Shown: positions 34,211 through 42,532 of the stretch, in pieces | Layout: every line of letters begins with the position of its first letter | How positions within the stretch are numbered: position 1 is the stretch's first letter | Source: Actinacidiphila cocklensis | GTDB taxonomy: Bacteria > Actinomycetota > Actinomycetes > Streptomycetales > Streptomycetaceae | Assembly: GCF_907177275.1 (NCBI RefSeq) | Contig: NZ_CAJSLV010000076.1 | Location: 1 to 53,026, forward strand | Direction: 5' to 3' | DNA length: 53,026 nt | Notes under the pieces: generated by a model | Database searches by the model: none | The model's input: only the letters and a program-made list of their open reading frames with translations | Told to the model about the DNA's origin: nothing | Program-made: the position numbers and the translations under genes

Positions 34211-34798
34211 TCATGCAGCCGCGGCTGTCCGCGCCCTAGCCTCACGGACCCCGCGCAGAGCGCCGGACCAGGCGATCACCTGGTCGAGCATGCCGCCCAC
34301 AGCGGTGTCGAGGCCCTCCTGGGGGACGAAGGTGCCGGTGTGGAACGAGGGGTGTGTCGAGATGGTGGGCTGTGCCCGGACCGTGGCCACCTGGAGTTCG
34401 GCGAGGACGAGCCGCAGCGCCTCGGCGGCCCGGGCCCCGGAGACCCAGCCGCCGTAGCTGATGATCCCGGCGGCCTTGTCGTTCCACTCCCGGTAGACGT
34501 AGTCCAGGGCGTTCTTCAGCGCTCCGGGGTAGGAGTGGTTGTACTCGGGAACGAGGAACACGTAGCCGTCGAAGCTGTCGACGAGTGCCCCCCAGGTACG
34601 GGTGTGGTCGTGCTGGTACTGCTGGAGGTTCGGGTTGCCGGGCTCATCAAGGTTGCCGAGGTTGTGGTCGGCGAGGTCGATGAGTTCGTACTCGGCTCCG
34701 CCGTGGGCACGGGCGGCTTCCAGTGCCCAGGCGGCGATCTGGTCGCCGCGGCGTCCGGGGCGGGTGCTTCCGAGGATGAGCGCGATGCGGAGTGACAT
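34211..34798 (-). CDS. NADPH-dependent FMN reductase (NAD(P)H quinone/azo-reductase-like)
   Basis: 195 aa from ATG 34798 (GGAAGGAAG upstream). The flavodoxin-like fold is clear: RIALILGSTRPGRRGDQIA at the N-terminus (phosphate loop), YVFLVPEYNHSYPGALKNAL at ~80-100 and GIISYGGWVSGARAAEALR at ~120. Family members reduce FMN, quinones, chromate or azo compounds using NADPH. Divergent from a MarR gene with two operators between them, so probably induced by an electrophile or oxidant sensed by that MarR. Confidence 0.9.
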   Translation of the reverse strand: MSLRIALILGSTRPGRRGDQIAAWALEAARAHGGAEYELIDLADHNLGNLDEPGNPNLQQYQHDHTRTWGALVDSFDGYVFLVPEYNHSYPGALKNALDYVYREWNDKAAGIISYGGWVSGARAAEALRLVLAELQVATVRAQPTISTHPSFHTGTFVPQEGLDTAVGGMLDQVIAWSGALRGVREARARTAAAA

Positions 34799-34812
34799 GT
34801 CTTCCTTCCGAA

Positions 34813-34861
34813 AGAGTTGACGTGTCAACTCTAGATTGCGAAGAGTTGAAGTGACAACTCT
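34813..34861. promoter_or_regulatory. Two tandem MarR-type operators
   Basis: Operator 1 (34813-34832, AGAGTTGACGTGTCAACTCT) is a 9-2-9 palindrome. Operator 2 (34842-34861, AGAGTTGAAGTGACAACTCT) keeps the outer 7-bp arms. Centres are 29 bp apart. They fill the gap between the divergent reductase and MarR genes. Confidence 0.85.
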
Positions 34862-34885
34862 GCTGGTCGCGGTATCCTCGGCGGC

Positions 34886-35374
34886 ATGACGGAGACTCGA
34901 CCGCTGGAACCCCAGGAATGGGAGTTCTGGGACCTCTGGATGCGCGCGCAACGGCTGCTCGCCAGGGAGCTGGAGCGTGATCTGCAGCGCGAATGCGACG
35001 TCTCGAAGGCCGAGTTCAGCATGCTGGTGACGCTGTGGCAGGCTGCTGGTCGCGAGATGCGTGTCGGCGAACTCTCCGAGTCGCTCGACTGGGACAAGAG
35101 CCGCGTCTCACATCAGCTGACGCGCATGGAAAAGCGCGGCTTCGTCAAGCGCACCAAGTACGGGATCGATGGTCGCCGCGCGGGGATCGGGCTGACCACC
35201 GAGGGGTGCCGCGCCGCCCAGAGCGCCATCCTCGTGCACGGCGGCAACATCCGCCGCTACGTCCTCGACTCACTGACCCCCGAGCAGGCATCAGTCATCC
35301 GGGCATGGAGCGAGCAAGCGGTCGATCGCCTTGAGTCGCGCCGCGGCGAGACCGCCAGCGACGGTGCGTCCTAG
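34886..35374 (+). CDS. MarR-family transcriptional regulator
   Basis: 162 aa from ATG 34886. The winged helix is typical: CDVSKAEFSMLVTLWQAAGR, then MRVGELSESLDWDKSRVSHQ, LTRMEKRGFVKR and the wing GIDGRRAGIGLTTEGCR. The C-terminal helix for dimerisation is present. It should repress the divergent FMN reductase and itself through the two inverted repeats between them. One cysteine in the N-terminal helix (RECDVS) and one after the wing could serve redox sensing; that is inference. Confidence 0.92.
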   Translation: MTETRPLEPQEWEFWDLWMRAQRLLARELERDLQRECDVSKAEFSMLVTLWQAAGREMRVGELSESLDWDKSRVSHQLTRMEKRGFVKRTKYGIDGRRAGIGLTTEGCRAAQSAILVHGGNIRRYVLDSLTPEQASVIRAWSEQAVDRLESRRGETASDGAS

Positions 35375-35436
35375 ATCCCGCCCTCCATTACCTCGTAGAA
35401 GCCTGCGGCCCTGGACGTTGTCAGACGGGCCCCATC

Positions 35437-35477
35437 GACGACCTCCCATCATCGTCACCCTGAAGCGCCGAGGTCAG
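35437..35477 (+). mobile_element. Terminal remnant of an IS630 element
   Basis: CTCCCATCATCGTCACCCTG followed by AAGCGCCGAGGTCAG aligns with the 3' end of IS630 copy 2 (about 34166-34200, CTCCCACCACCATGACCCTC then AAGCGCCGAGGCCAG) with few mismatches. It is in the same orientation, so the reductase/MarR pair lies between two like ends. Confidence 0.65.
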
Positions 35478-36325
35478 TAATCACCATGCGTGAGGGCCTG
35501 AACGTCGCGGTTACGTGGCAAGCCCTTCACCAACTGCAAGAACTCCTCATGCAGCCGACCGTTGGTGGCCAGCACCGACATGTCGCCTTCCAGTACGGAC
35601 GCTCCGCCCAGGTCGGTTACCAGGCCACCCGCCTCGGTGACGATGACCGGCATCGGAGCGACGTCCTCGTAACCCAGCGGCGGACCGGCAATGACTCCGG
35701 CATCGGCCCGGCCCGTCACCAGGGCTACGATCACGCCCGTTGAGGGCACCAGGAAGACCCGGCGGTGGAGAGCGGAAAGGAGTTCCTCCGGCCATCCGGC
35801 AGGATTGTGCATCATCGTCCTTGCCCCGCCCAGACCAGTCCGCTCCGTGACCCACGCACGGCGGCCAGATCGCAGGTCCGGGTCCCGACCGGTCAGCACC
35901 CAGCAGCCCAGACCGCGACCCGCCACAATCATCAGCTGACTCATGGGCATGTTGATCACGCCGACAGCTGGACCGTATTCGTCCTCGTAGGCCAGATCGT
36001 TCGAGAACAGCGGAACCCGGTGAGTGAAGTACTTCGTGCCGTTGATGGGGTCGATGATCCATCGCCGCCCCGATAGCCCGCTGGCCGTACCTCCCTCCTC
36101 GCCGAAGATCCCGTCGTCCGGCACGTGCCGGCTCAGCTCGTCCCTGATCTGTTCCTCAACCGCCACATCGATCTCCGTGACCTCGGTGCCGTCCTCCTTG
36201 AGATGGCTCCGCCAGTGACCACTGATGAAACCTTGCGCCGACATCTGCCCGGCGCGACCGACCAGGCCAACGGCAAACTCCAGAAGCTCCCGATCAACGG
36301 GAGGAGCATCGAACGCGTAGTCCAT
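35474..36325 (-). CDS. Inositol-monophosphatase-family phosphatase
   Basis: 283 aa. Family motifs are visible: the metal-binding FGEEGG (~residue 75), WIIDPINGTKYF (~residue 90; the second Asp of the usual DPIDGT is Asn), and YEDVAPMPVIVTEAGG (~residue 220; the usual W-D is Y-E-D). Members dephosphorylate inositol-1-phosphate, histidinol phosphate or similar sugars. Histidinol-phosphatase-type members also carry DPINGT. Substrate is not determinable. It ends at the IS630 remnant. Confidence 0.85.
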   Translation of the reverse strand: MDYAFDAPPVDRELLEFAVGLVGRAGQMSAQGFISGHWRSHLKEDGTEVTEIDVAVEEQIRDELSRHVPDDGIFGEEGGTASGLSGRRWIIDPINGTKYFTHRVPLFSNDLAYEDEYGPAVGVINMPMSQLMIVAGRGLGCWVLTGRDPDLRSGRRAWVTERTGLGGARTMMHNPAGWPEELLSALHRRVFLVPSTGVIVALVTGRADAGVIAGPPLGYEDVAPMPVIVTEAGGLVTDLGGASVLEGDMSVLATNGRLHEEFLQLVKGLPRNRDVQALTHGDY

Positions 36326-36542
36326 CTGTCGAGCCTTTCACGGCCCCTCAGACCGTGAGTGGAGCCAGATCAACTTGCTGATGGCGCTATTTGAACTTCC
36401 TCAGGTGCTGCTGGGGAGTGGGGCAAACCTGCTGGGCTGAGTTCCCCACCCTTCGGGTGGTGTCGTCCGGCGTGTCGGGATGGCCGGGGTTGGGTGCGGC
36501 AAGCCTGCGTGAGCAACGAGTTGGGCCTCGTCGGAGAGCTGG

Positions 36543-37887
36543 GTGCTCACGGTGGAGGAAGACCTCGACGCGCACGCGCTGCGTCGCCAGGGCTGGACGA
36601 TCTCGGCGATCGCCCGCCATCTGGGACGCGACCGCAAGACGATCCGCGCCTACCTGAACGGCGAGCGTGCGCCGCGGCAGCGCCGCCAGGCCCCGGATGC
36701 GTTCGTACCGTTCCTGGACTACTGCCGCCAACGGCTCGCCGACGACCCGCACTTGTGGGCCTCCACTCTCTTCGACGAGCTGGTCCAACTCGGCTGCCGG
36801 GGCGCCTATTCGACCTTCACGGGTGCGCTTTGCCGCTACCAGGTCCGGCCGCACTGCGAGCCCTGCCACGCATCGAAGGGCCGGGACCGGGCGGTGATCG
36901 AGCACCCGCCGGGCGAGGAGATCCAGTTCGACTGGATCGAGCTGCCCGAGCCGCCGACGGGCTGGGGTGTCGATGGCCACGCCCATCTGCTGGTGGGGGC
37001 GCTTGCGCATTCGGGCCGGTGGCGGGCGGTGCTGGCGGAGTCGGAGGACTTCCCGCACCTGATCCAGGCCCTCGACCAGGTGTTGCGCCGGCTCGGGGGG
37101 ACCGTCCGGCGGTGGCGGTTCGACCGGATGGCGACCGTCTGCTACCCCTCCAGCGGCCAGGTCACCTCCGCGTTCGCCGGGGTCGCGAAGTTCTACGGCG
37201 TTCAGGTCGCGATCTGCCCGCCCCGTCGCGGCAACCGCAAAGGCGTGGTCGAAAAGGCCAACCACACTGCCGCGCAACGCTGGTGGCGCACGGTCCCTGA
37301 CGGCATCAGCGTCGAGCAGGCCCAGACCGGCGTCGACAAGCTCGCCGTCCGGATGGACGAGCGCCGCCGCAGCGTCGACGGAGTGAAGGTGACTGTCGCG
37401 GAGCTCGCCTCTGCCGAGCCCCTGCTCTCGCCGCCCACCCTGCCCTTTCCGGCCGAGCTGGAGGCGGAACGGACGGTCAGCCCGCAGGCGCTGGTCTCCT
37501 TCGAGGGCAACTTCTACTCGGTCCCGCCCGGGATGCCGGGGATGCGGGTCACCGTCCGGCACCGGCTCGGCGAGAACTACCTGCACATCGTCACGGCCGG
37601 GCGGGCGGTGGTCGCCCGCCACGAGCTCGCCCCGCCCGGGGCCGGGCGGAGGGTCCGCGACAGCGGGCACGTGATCGCGCTGGAGCGGGCGGTCCTTGCG
37701 CAGGTCAGCGACCGGGCCCCCGTGCAAGACCAAGGCTCGCCGCCCGCTCTCACCCGCCGCGCTGGCCGAGGCCGCGCGGCTGCGCGGCCGAGCGGCCGGC
37801 GCCGGCTCGGCCGAGCGGGTCGTGATCAACCTCGACACCTATGCCGCCGTGGCCGACCGCACCCACACCCGAGGAGGAGACCGGCGA
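36543..37887 (+). pseudogene. istA: IS21-family transposase IstA, frameshifted
   Basis: The frame starting at 36543 encodes the N-terminal HTH (RQGWTISAIARHLGRDRKTI) and the DDE core: IQFDWIELPEPPTGWGVDGH, RFDRMATVCYP and VAICPPRRGNRKGVVEKANH. After LERAVLAQVSDRAP (about 37715) homology jumps to the +1-shifted frame, continuing CKTKARRPLSPAALAEAARL. One extra C in the run CCCCC at 37717-37721 explains it. In the second frame no stop occurs before the istB start, so the tail fuses with istB. Confidence 0.82.
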
Positions 37888-38682
37888 GTGAGCACGTCAC
37901 CAGCCCACATGAGCGAAGCGCGCCGCTATTCGCAGCTGCGGGCACACCTGTCCTACCTGAAGCTGAACGACGCGTTCGAGGCCCTGCCCCGGGTGCTGGA
38001 CCAGGCCCGGGGCGAGAACCTGTCGATGACGGCCGCGCTGGAGAGGTTGCTGGAGATCGAGGTCGAAGCCACCGAGGCCAGGCGCCTCGCCGCGCGGGAG
38101 CGGTTCGCCTGCCTGCCCGAGCCCTGGACCTTGTCCGACTTCGACTTCTCCGCCCAGCCCGGCGTCGACGAGAAGCTGATCCGGGACCTGGCCACCCTCC
38201 GCTTCCTCGACGACGCGTCCAACGTGTTGTTCGTCGGCCCGCCCGGGGTCGGCAAGACGATGCTGTCCGTCGCGCTCGGCCGGGCAGCCGTCGACGCCGG
38301 CCACCAGGTCTACTTCACCACCGCGGCCGAGCTCGCGGCCAAGTGCCACAAGGCCGCACTCGAAGGCCGGTGGAAGGCCTGCATGCGCTTCTTCGCAGGT
38401 CCCAGGCTTTTGATCATCGATGAACTTGGCTACCTCCCGCTGCCCGAGGACGGCGCCTCCGCGCTATTCCAGGTGATCAACCAGAGGTATCTGAAGTCGA
38501 GCACGATCCTCAGCACCAACGTCGGTATCGCTGAATGGGGACAGGTCTTCGGTGACGAAGTCCTCGCCACCGCCATCCTCGACCGCCTCCTGCACCACTG
38601 CGAAGTCGTCGCTATCAACGGCCCCAGCTACCGGCTGAAGAACCGCCTGAAAGCCATCGAGCGCGAGACAGAAGTCGCCTGA
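37888..38682 (+). CDS. istB: IS21-like element helper ATPase IstB
   Basis: 264 aa from GTG 37888, after GAGGAGGAG. It is an AAA+ ATPase: Walker A FVGPPGVGKTMLS (~residue 112) and Walker B LLIIDELGYLP (~residue 173), with sensor segment STILSTNVGIAEWGQVFGD. IstB controls target choice and activates the IstA transposase. It appears intact, whereas its partner istA is frameshifted. Confidence 0.93.
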   Translation: MSTSPAHMSEARRYSQLRAHLSYLKLNDAFEALPRVLDQARGENLSMTAALERLLEIEVEATEARRLAARERFACLPEPWTLSDFDFSAQPGVDEKLIRDLATLRFLDDASNVLFVGPPGVGKTMLSVALGRAAVDAGHQVYFTTAAELAAKCHKAALEGRWKACMRFFAGPRLLIIDELGYLPLPEDGASALFQVINQRYLKSSTILSTNVGIAEWGQVFGDEVLATAILDRLLHHCEVVAINGPSYRLKNRLKAIERETEVA

Positions 38683-38693
38683 TCCCAAGGCTC

Positions 38694-39116
38694 TCAGGCA
38701 TGCCCCAGTTCCTCGCCCGGCGGAATGAAAGCGTCCGCGCTATCTGCATCCTCGACATGCCCATGAGCGTCCATGGTGATGGCCGTCGCCCGGCCGTGCG
38801 CGGTGATCAGCCACGCGAGAACCTGTTCCGTCAGCGGAGTCTTCCCGGGGCCCTCGTCCTTCCAGTACGCTCGCCACCCCCCTCCGGGCACCGCGGCTAC
38901 GACCTGGTCAGCCTTCTCCAGGTGGGAGAAGTCCTCATAGTCTGTGACCGGACGCATGGCGCCTCGCTTGGGATCGACGACAAGAGCCGTCCCGGTTGCC
39001 GGATCCCACGCCTCCACCCGCACCATGCGGCCGGTCTCGGTCTCGGTGCCGTTGAAGATGGCGGTCCAGCCGGTCTGATTGAAGTAACGAAGATCCACCG
39101 CCCCATCATCTCGCAC
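38694..39116 (-). CDS. Hypothetical protein
   Basis: 140 aa from GTG 39116 (a GTG at 39098 is also possible). The N-terminal part has a small beta-rich look (GWTAIFNGTETETGRMVRVE, AWDPATGTALVVDPKRGAMR); the C-terminal half contains WKDEGPGKTPLTEQVLAWLI and an acidic end. No known motif. The stop codon overlaps the presumed right end of the IS21 element, so the natural C-terminus may have been cut by that insertion. Confidence 0.5.
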   Translation of the reverse strand: MRDDGAVDLRYFNQTGWTAIFNGTETETGRMVRVEAWDPATGTALVVDPKRGAMRPVTDYEDFSHLEKADQVVAAVPGGGWRAYWKDEGPGKTPLTEQVLAWLITAHGRATAITMDAHGHVEDADSADAFIPPGEELGHA

Positions 39117-39204
39117 AGCGATGCCCGCACATCGGTGGCTTCTTGCCCTGCACGTTCATCCGTACCCACCGCTGCACATACGTGAGTACGCCGACAGCAC
39201 TCGG

Positions 39205-39741
39205 TCAACGCGCGGTGGCGGTTCGCAGATCCTCCGCGGTCAGCAGCGACAGCAGGCTGATGCCCTCCGCCGCGAGGGCATCAGCACCGCCTTGCTCACG
39301 GTCGATCACGCACAGGGCCTCGCTCACGACGGCCCCCAGGACGCGCAGGTCGGCGGTCGACAGCACTATCTGTCCGCCGCTGGTCACCACGTCCTCGACC
39401 ACCAGCACACGGCGGCCGGCCACTTCGGTTCCTTCAGCCAGCCGGCAAGTGCCATACGGCTTGGCCTGCTTGCGCACGAAGGCGCACGGCAGACCGGTGT
39501 GTCGGCCGAGCGCGGTCACCACCGGGATGCCGCCCATCTCCAGGCCGGCCAGGACCTCGGTTCCGGACGGCACGAGCGGGGCCATCCGCTGGGCGATCTC
39601 GTCGAGCAGAGCGGGGTCGCCCTCGAACCGGTACTTGTCGAAGTACTCGGTGGCAGTGCGTCCGGACCGGAGCGTGAACTGCCCGGTCAGGTGGGAGACG
39701 GCGTGGATGCGGCGAGCAAGATCAGAATTCGTCACAGGCAT
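39205..39741 (-). CDS. pyrE: Orotate phosphoribosyltransferase-like protein
   Basis: 178 aa from ATG 39741 (a GTG two codons downstream is possible). The type I phosphoribosyltransferase motif RVLVVEDVVTSGGQIVLST (~residue 118) is the PRPP-binding loop. Upstream FTLRSGRTATEYFDKYRFEG and LEMGGIPVVTALGRHTGLPC, FVRKQAKPYGTC match OMP-forming PyrE, which makes orotidylate from orotate and PRPP. It lies in the accessory island rather than with pyrimidine genes, so it may be an extra copy or serve a nucleoside-modifying pathway. Confidence 0.85.
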   Translation of the reverse strand: MPVTNSDLARRIHAVSHLTGQFTLRSGRTATEYFDKYRFEGDPALLDEIAQRMAPLVPSGTEVLAGLEMGGIPVVTALGRHTGLPCAFVRKQAKPYGTCRLAEGTEVAGRRVLVVEDVVTSGGQIVLSTADLRVLGAVVSEALCVIDREQGGADALAAEGISLLSLLTAEDLRTATAR

Positions 39742-40135
39742 CCAGTCTTCCAGCCGACGAGCATGGTCTGCACACCGACTCCCCGCTCTTCGCTTCCCGC
39801 CCTCCCCACTCGATTCACGAGGGACCAACTGAGGCGAGCAGCAGCCGTGGTCGAAATCGCTCAGCCGCATCAGCCGCCAGCGCTCGAGTTGCCGCCGCGC
39901 AGGCACGCTCCGCCTCGCCCCCGCCCAGCTCCGGCCCGACGCCCGCCGCATCACCGTTGCCGGGATCACCAGCACGACCGCGTCACCCCCGCCACTGACA
40001 GCCCCCTGCGCACCTGGGCCTCCACCGACTCCCCCATCAGCACCGGAGACACCCGCGCCCGTCGCGCGCTACGGCATCTACCACCGAACTGCGGCCGGGC
40101 CAAACCGCGCAATGCGCAGATCCTCAACCCACGCG

Positions 40136-40167
40136 TTGTCCCACCCCGCCGTCGCGGGGTGGGACAA
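40136..40167. terminator. Hairpin, terminator candidate
   Basis: TTGTCCCACCCCG and CGGGGTGGGACAA form a perfect 13-bp stem with a 6-nt loop. No intact gene lies next to it, so which transcript it ends is unclear. Confidence 0.6.
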
Positions 40168-40391
40168 GGACCCGAACGACTGAGAACGGGGCAGCCTCGT
40201 GCACGCTGATAGGACTGTCGTCACGTTCCAGCGAGAGGGCCGCTTCGTCACGGCCCGCACCAGTAGCCCCGCATCCCCACAAGACGCCGTCGGCGAGGCC
40301 CGATCCGACTACCCGTACGAGTACCTCACCGGACCACTGCGCAGCGCGGCCTTGTCTGCAGCCACGCCCGTTCCGGCGGCAGTGCCACTCC

Positions 40392-40419
40392 GTTCTCCCC
40401 GCGCAGGCGGGGGTAGTCC
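40392..40419 (+). CRISPR. Orphan type I-E CRISPR repeat
   Basis: GTTCTCCCCGCGCAGGCGGG followed by GGTAGTCC differs from the repeat at 30352 at a single position. No second repeat lies within 70 bp on either side. It is ~10 kb from the array, with the IS630 and IS21 elements in between. Confidence 0.85.
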
Positions 40420-40620
40420 GTGACGTGGCGAGGATCCTTTGGCAGGCCGCAACGATGGACCTACCACGTCATCTAGCCAGCCTCATGCGGCTCCGGCATT
40501 CGCTTCGTCGGTCTGCATGACGAACTCCAGGCCCGTGACCCCGACCGTCACGGCAAGCGCGCTCTTCGGGCACGGTGATCCGTCCACGTCGGCGTTGTCG
40601 TCGCCGGGGCTAAGCGAGCT

Positions 40621-41121
40621 TCAGCCGAGGGTCGCCGCGGCCTTGTCGTACTCGGCTGCCTGCGTCGGCGTCAGGTAGTGGCTCACCCGGATGACGACGG
40701 GGCCGTGTACGTAGTCGTACTCGGCGAACATCGGCATGCTCTTGGTGACGGCCTGGATGTACTTCGCCCGGGCCTTCGCGTCGTCGTTGCTGTCGAAGAC
40801 CTCTATGCCGCCGCCCCATGACACGTCGTACTGGTCGGTCGCGACGATGTCGTCGCCCTTGACACGGCGGTCCTTGAACTTGATCGCGGACGTGTACTGG
40901 TGGGGCCTACCGAGGAGGTGGTTGCTGTCGTTCGCGGCCGTCACGGTCCGATTGAACGACGAGGTCGGCACTTCGGCGTGGATGGCGTTCCAGGCGCTAA
41001 CGGCTGTGGTCAAGGTGCTGGACTGCGCCTTCGCGTTGCCGTTGCCGCGGTCTCCGCATCCGGCGAGCGCTGCGCCGAGAAGCGTGATTGCGGCGATAGT
41101 CATGGTGGTGCGGGTGCGCAC
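40621..41121 (-). CDS. Putative lipoprotein
   Basis: 166 aa from GTG 41121 (AAGGGGGA upstream). The N-terminus is a lipoprotein signal (RTRTT, then MTIAAITLLGAALAGC, lipobox LAGC). The mature part is small and soluble (VSAWNAIHAEVPTSSFNRTV, GIEVFDSNDDAKARAKYIQA, PVVIRVSHYLTPTQAAEYDK), with the DAKARAKYI and YDY elements common in Streptomyces extracellular lipoproteins. Function is unknown. Confidence 0.8.
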   Translation of the reverse strand: MRTRTTMTIAAITLLGAALAGCGDRGNGNAKAQSSTLTTAVSAWNAIHAEVPTSSFNRTVTAANDSNHLLGRPHQYTSAIKFKDRRVKGDDIVATDQYDVSWGGGIEVFDSNDDAKARAKYIQAVTKSMPMFAEYDYVHGPVVIRVSHYLTPTQAAEYDKAAATLG

Positions 41122-41275
41122 GATCGTCCCCCTTGGTGGTGGTCTGGTCGGGGGTGAGCGTGGCAGAGGTGTACGCACCGTGTGGGCGCCGTGACCGTGC
41201 TGTGACGAAACGTCATCCGTCGGCGTGTCCCGGCGTTCCCTGCGCGCACACCGCCCACACCGGCACCATGGGGTT

Positions 41276-41470
41276 ATGGCTGTGACATACGCGGTGATCG
41301 CCGAGTCAGAGGGTGAAGTGCACACCGCCCTGCAACAGCTCGTCGACGTCCTCGGCCTGAAGTGGGCGACACTGCCCGTGCCGCTACCCGGGCAGACGAA
41401 ATGGCTCGGCAGGGTCACAACACCCACCGAGCCAGCCACAGTACGGACCGTCCCGGCCGTCGCGTCGTAA
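41276..41470 (+). CDS. Small hypothetical protein (64 aa)
   Basis: ATG 41276. The sequence starts AVTYAVIAESEGEVHTALQQ and has a compact alpha/beta look, then an unstructured Thr/Pro end. It faces away from the lipoprotein gene and converges with ku (13 bp apart). The ribosome-binding site is weak. Unrecognised. Confidence 0.4.
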   Translation: MAVTYAVIAESEGEVHTALQQLVDVLGLKWATLPVPLPGQTKWLGRVTTPTEPATVRTVPAVAS

Positions 41471-41483
41471 CCGGCGCGCCCGA

Positions 41484-42395
41484 TCAGCCGGCCCGCTTCC
41501 CTCCGCGGTTGGCCGGGGCCTTCGCGGTCTTCTTGGCGGGGGCCTTCTTCGCAGCCGTCTTCTTGGCGGGCGTCCGCTCCCCCATGTGGTGGACGTCGGC
41601 ATCCTCGCCGCGGTTGGCACGGGCCTGCTCTGTGGCCCGCTGGAGGGCGGTCATGAGGTCGGTGACCCCGCCGGCTTCCCGCTCGGGTGCGGCGGGCATG
41701 GGCGGCGCCTTGTGGGCGGCCTTGGCCTCCAGGAGATCCTGGACGGCGGCCGCGTACTCGTCGTGCATGGTCTCCATGTCGAGGTCGCCGAGGACGCCGA
41801 TGTAGTCGAGGGCCGCCTGGATCTCGTCTTCGGTGAGGTCGACGTCACCGCGGGGCCGGGCGTCGTCCGCGGACCGCAGCTCGTCCGGCCAGTGAAGGCG
41901 CTGCAGGACCAGCACCTCACCCTGGGCGTGGATGACCGCCAAGGTCTCCCCCGTACCCCGCATGGCCATCTTCCCGACCGCGCCCTTCCCGGCCCGGGCC
42001 AGAGCCTCACGCATCAGCACGTAGGGCTTGTTCGCCGCCGGAGACTGCGGGCTGAGGAAATAGGGGGTGCCGAACTGCTCCCCCGGAATCTCGCTCAGCT
42101 CGACGAAGCCCGAGATCTCCACGGTTTTCGCTGTCGGCAGCGGCAGGTCGTCGAGCTCCTGGTCCGACAGCGGCACCAGCGTCCCGTCCGGCGCCTCCCA
42201 CGCCCGGCCGATCTCATCCATGCCCAGCGGGTGCGGGTCATCCTCCAGCTCACAGATCCTGCGGTTCCGCACCCTGCCACCGTCGTCCAGGTGGATCTGC
42301 CGGAAACCCACCTTGTGCGAGTGGGTGGCCGGCTGGACCTGGACCGGGATCGCGACCAGGCCGAAAGTCAAGGTTCCACTCCAGATCGGGGGCAC
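41484..42395 (-). CDS. ku: Non-homologous end-joining protein Ku
   Basis: 303 aa from GTG 42395, the usual Ku start (PPIWSGTLTFGLVAIPVQVQ). The beta-barrel core follows (KVGFRQIHLDDGGRVRNRRI, VELSEIPGEQFGTPYFLSPQ, YVLMREALARAGKGAVGKMA, LHWPDELRSADD). A lysine/alanine-rich tail with repeated AAKKAPAKK-type units ends the protein. Ku homodimers thread DNA ends and recruit LigD; the basic tail modulates DNA binding. No ligD is adjacent. Its presence in the island suggests an additional, mobile Ku. Confidence 0.93.
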   Translation of the reverse strand: MPPIWSGTLTFGLVAIPVQVQPATHSHKVGFRQIHLDDGGRVRNRRICELEDDPHPLGMDEIGRAWEAPDGTLVPLSDQELDDLPLPTAKTVEISGFVELSEIPGEQFGTPYFLSPQSPAANKPYVLMREALARAGKGAVGKMAMRGTGETLAVIHAQGEVLVLQRLHWPDELRSADDARPRGDVDLTEDEIQAALDYIGVLGDLDMETMHDEYAAAVQDLLEAKAAHKAPPMPAAPEREAGGVTDLMTALQRATEQARANRGEDADVHHMGERTPAKKTAAKKAPAKKTAKAPANRGGKRAG

Positions 42396-42532
42396 GACGG
42401 CGTCCTCTCGCAAGACGGCCCCCGGAGGACACGCTAGGAGTAGGCGGCGAGGGCCGCAGGTCGGGCAGGGCCGGACGGGTGCTGCATCATTAGCCCGGCG
42501 CCCGCCCGTGACGCCACCCAAAGGAGAGGCCC

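Larger units (their letters stand above)
36419..38707 (+). mobile_element. IS21-family insertion sequence (approximate ends)
   Basis: It contains istA-like and istB genes in the canonical order. TGGGGCAAACCTG at 36419-36431 and its imperfect inverse CAGGCATGCCCCA at 38695-38707 (11 of 13 matches) may be parts of the terminal inverted repeats. No target duplication could be recognised, so the ends are tentative. Confidence 0.6.
39800..40620. other. ~820-bp region without a convincing gene
   Basis: Beyond the pyrE start I see no supported coding sequence. The open frames here lack ribosome-binding sites and plausible composition. The region holds a hairpin (40136-40167) and the orphan CRISPR repeat (40392-40419). 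It looks like decayed DNA. Confidence 0.5.

Noticed and set aside
36380..38720. Exact IS21 ends with target-site duplication
   Set aside because: Only an 11 of 13 inverted match was found and no direct repeat of 4-8 bp flanks it, so exact ends are not claimed.
40199..40423. Open frame of 74 codons running into the orphan CRISPR repeat
   Set aside because: Low-complexity product that ends inside the repeat; no ribosome-binding site.
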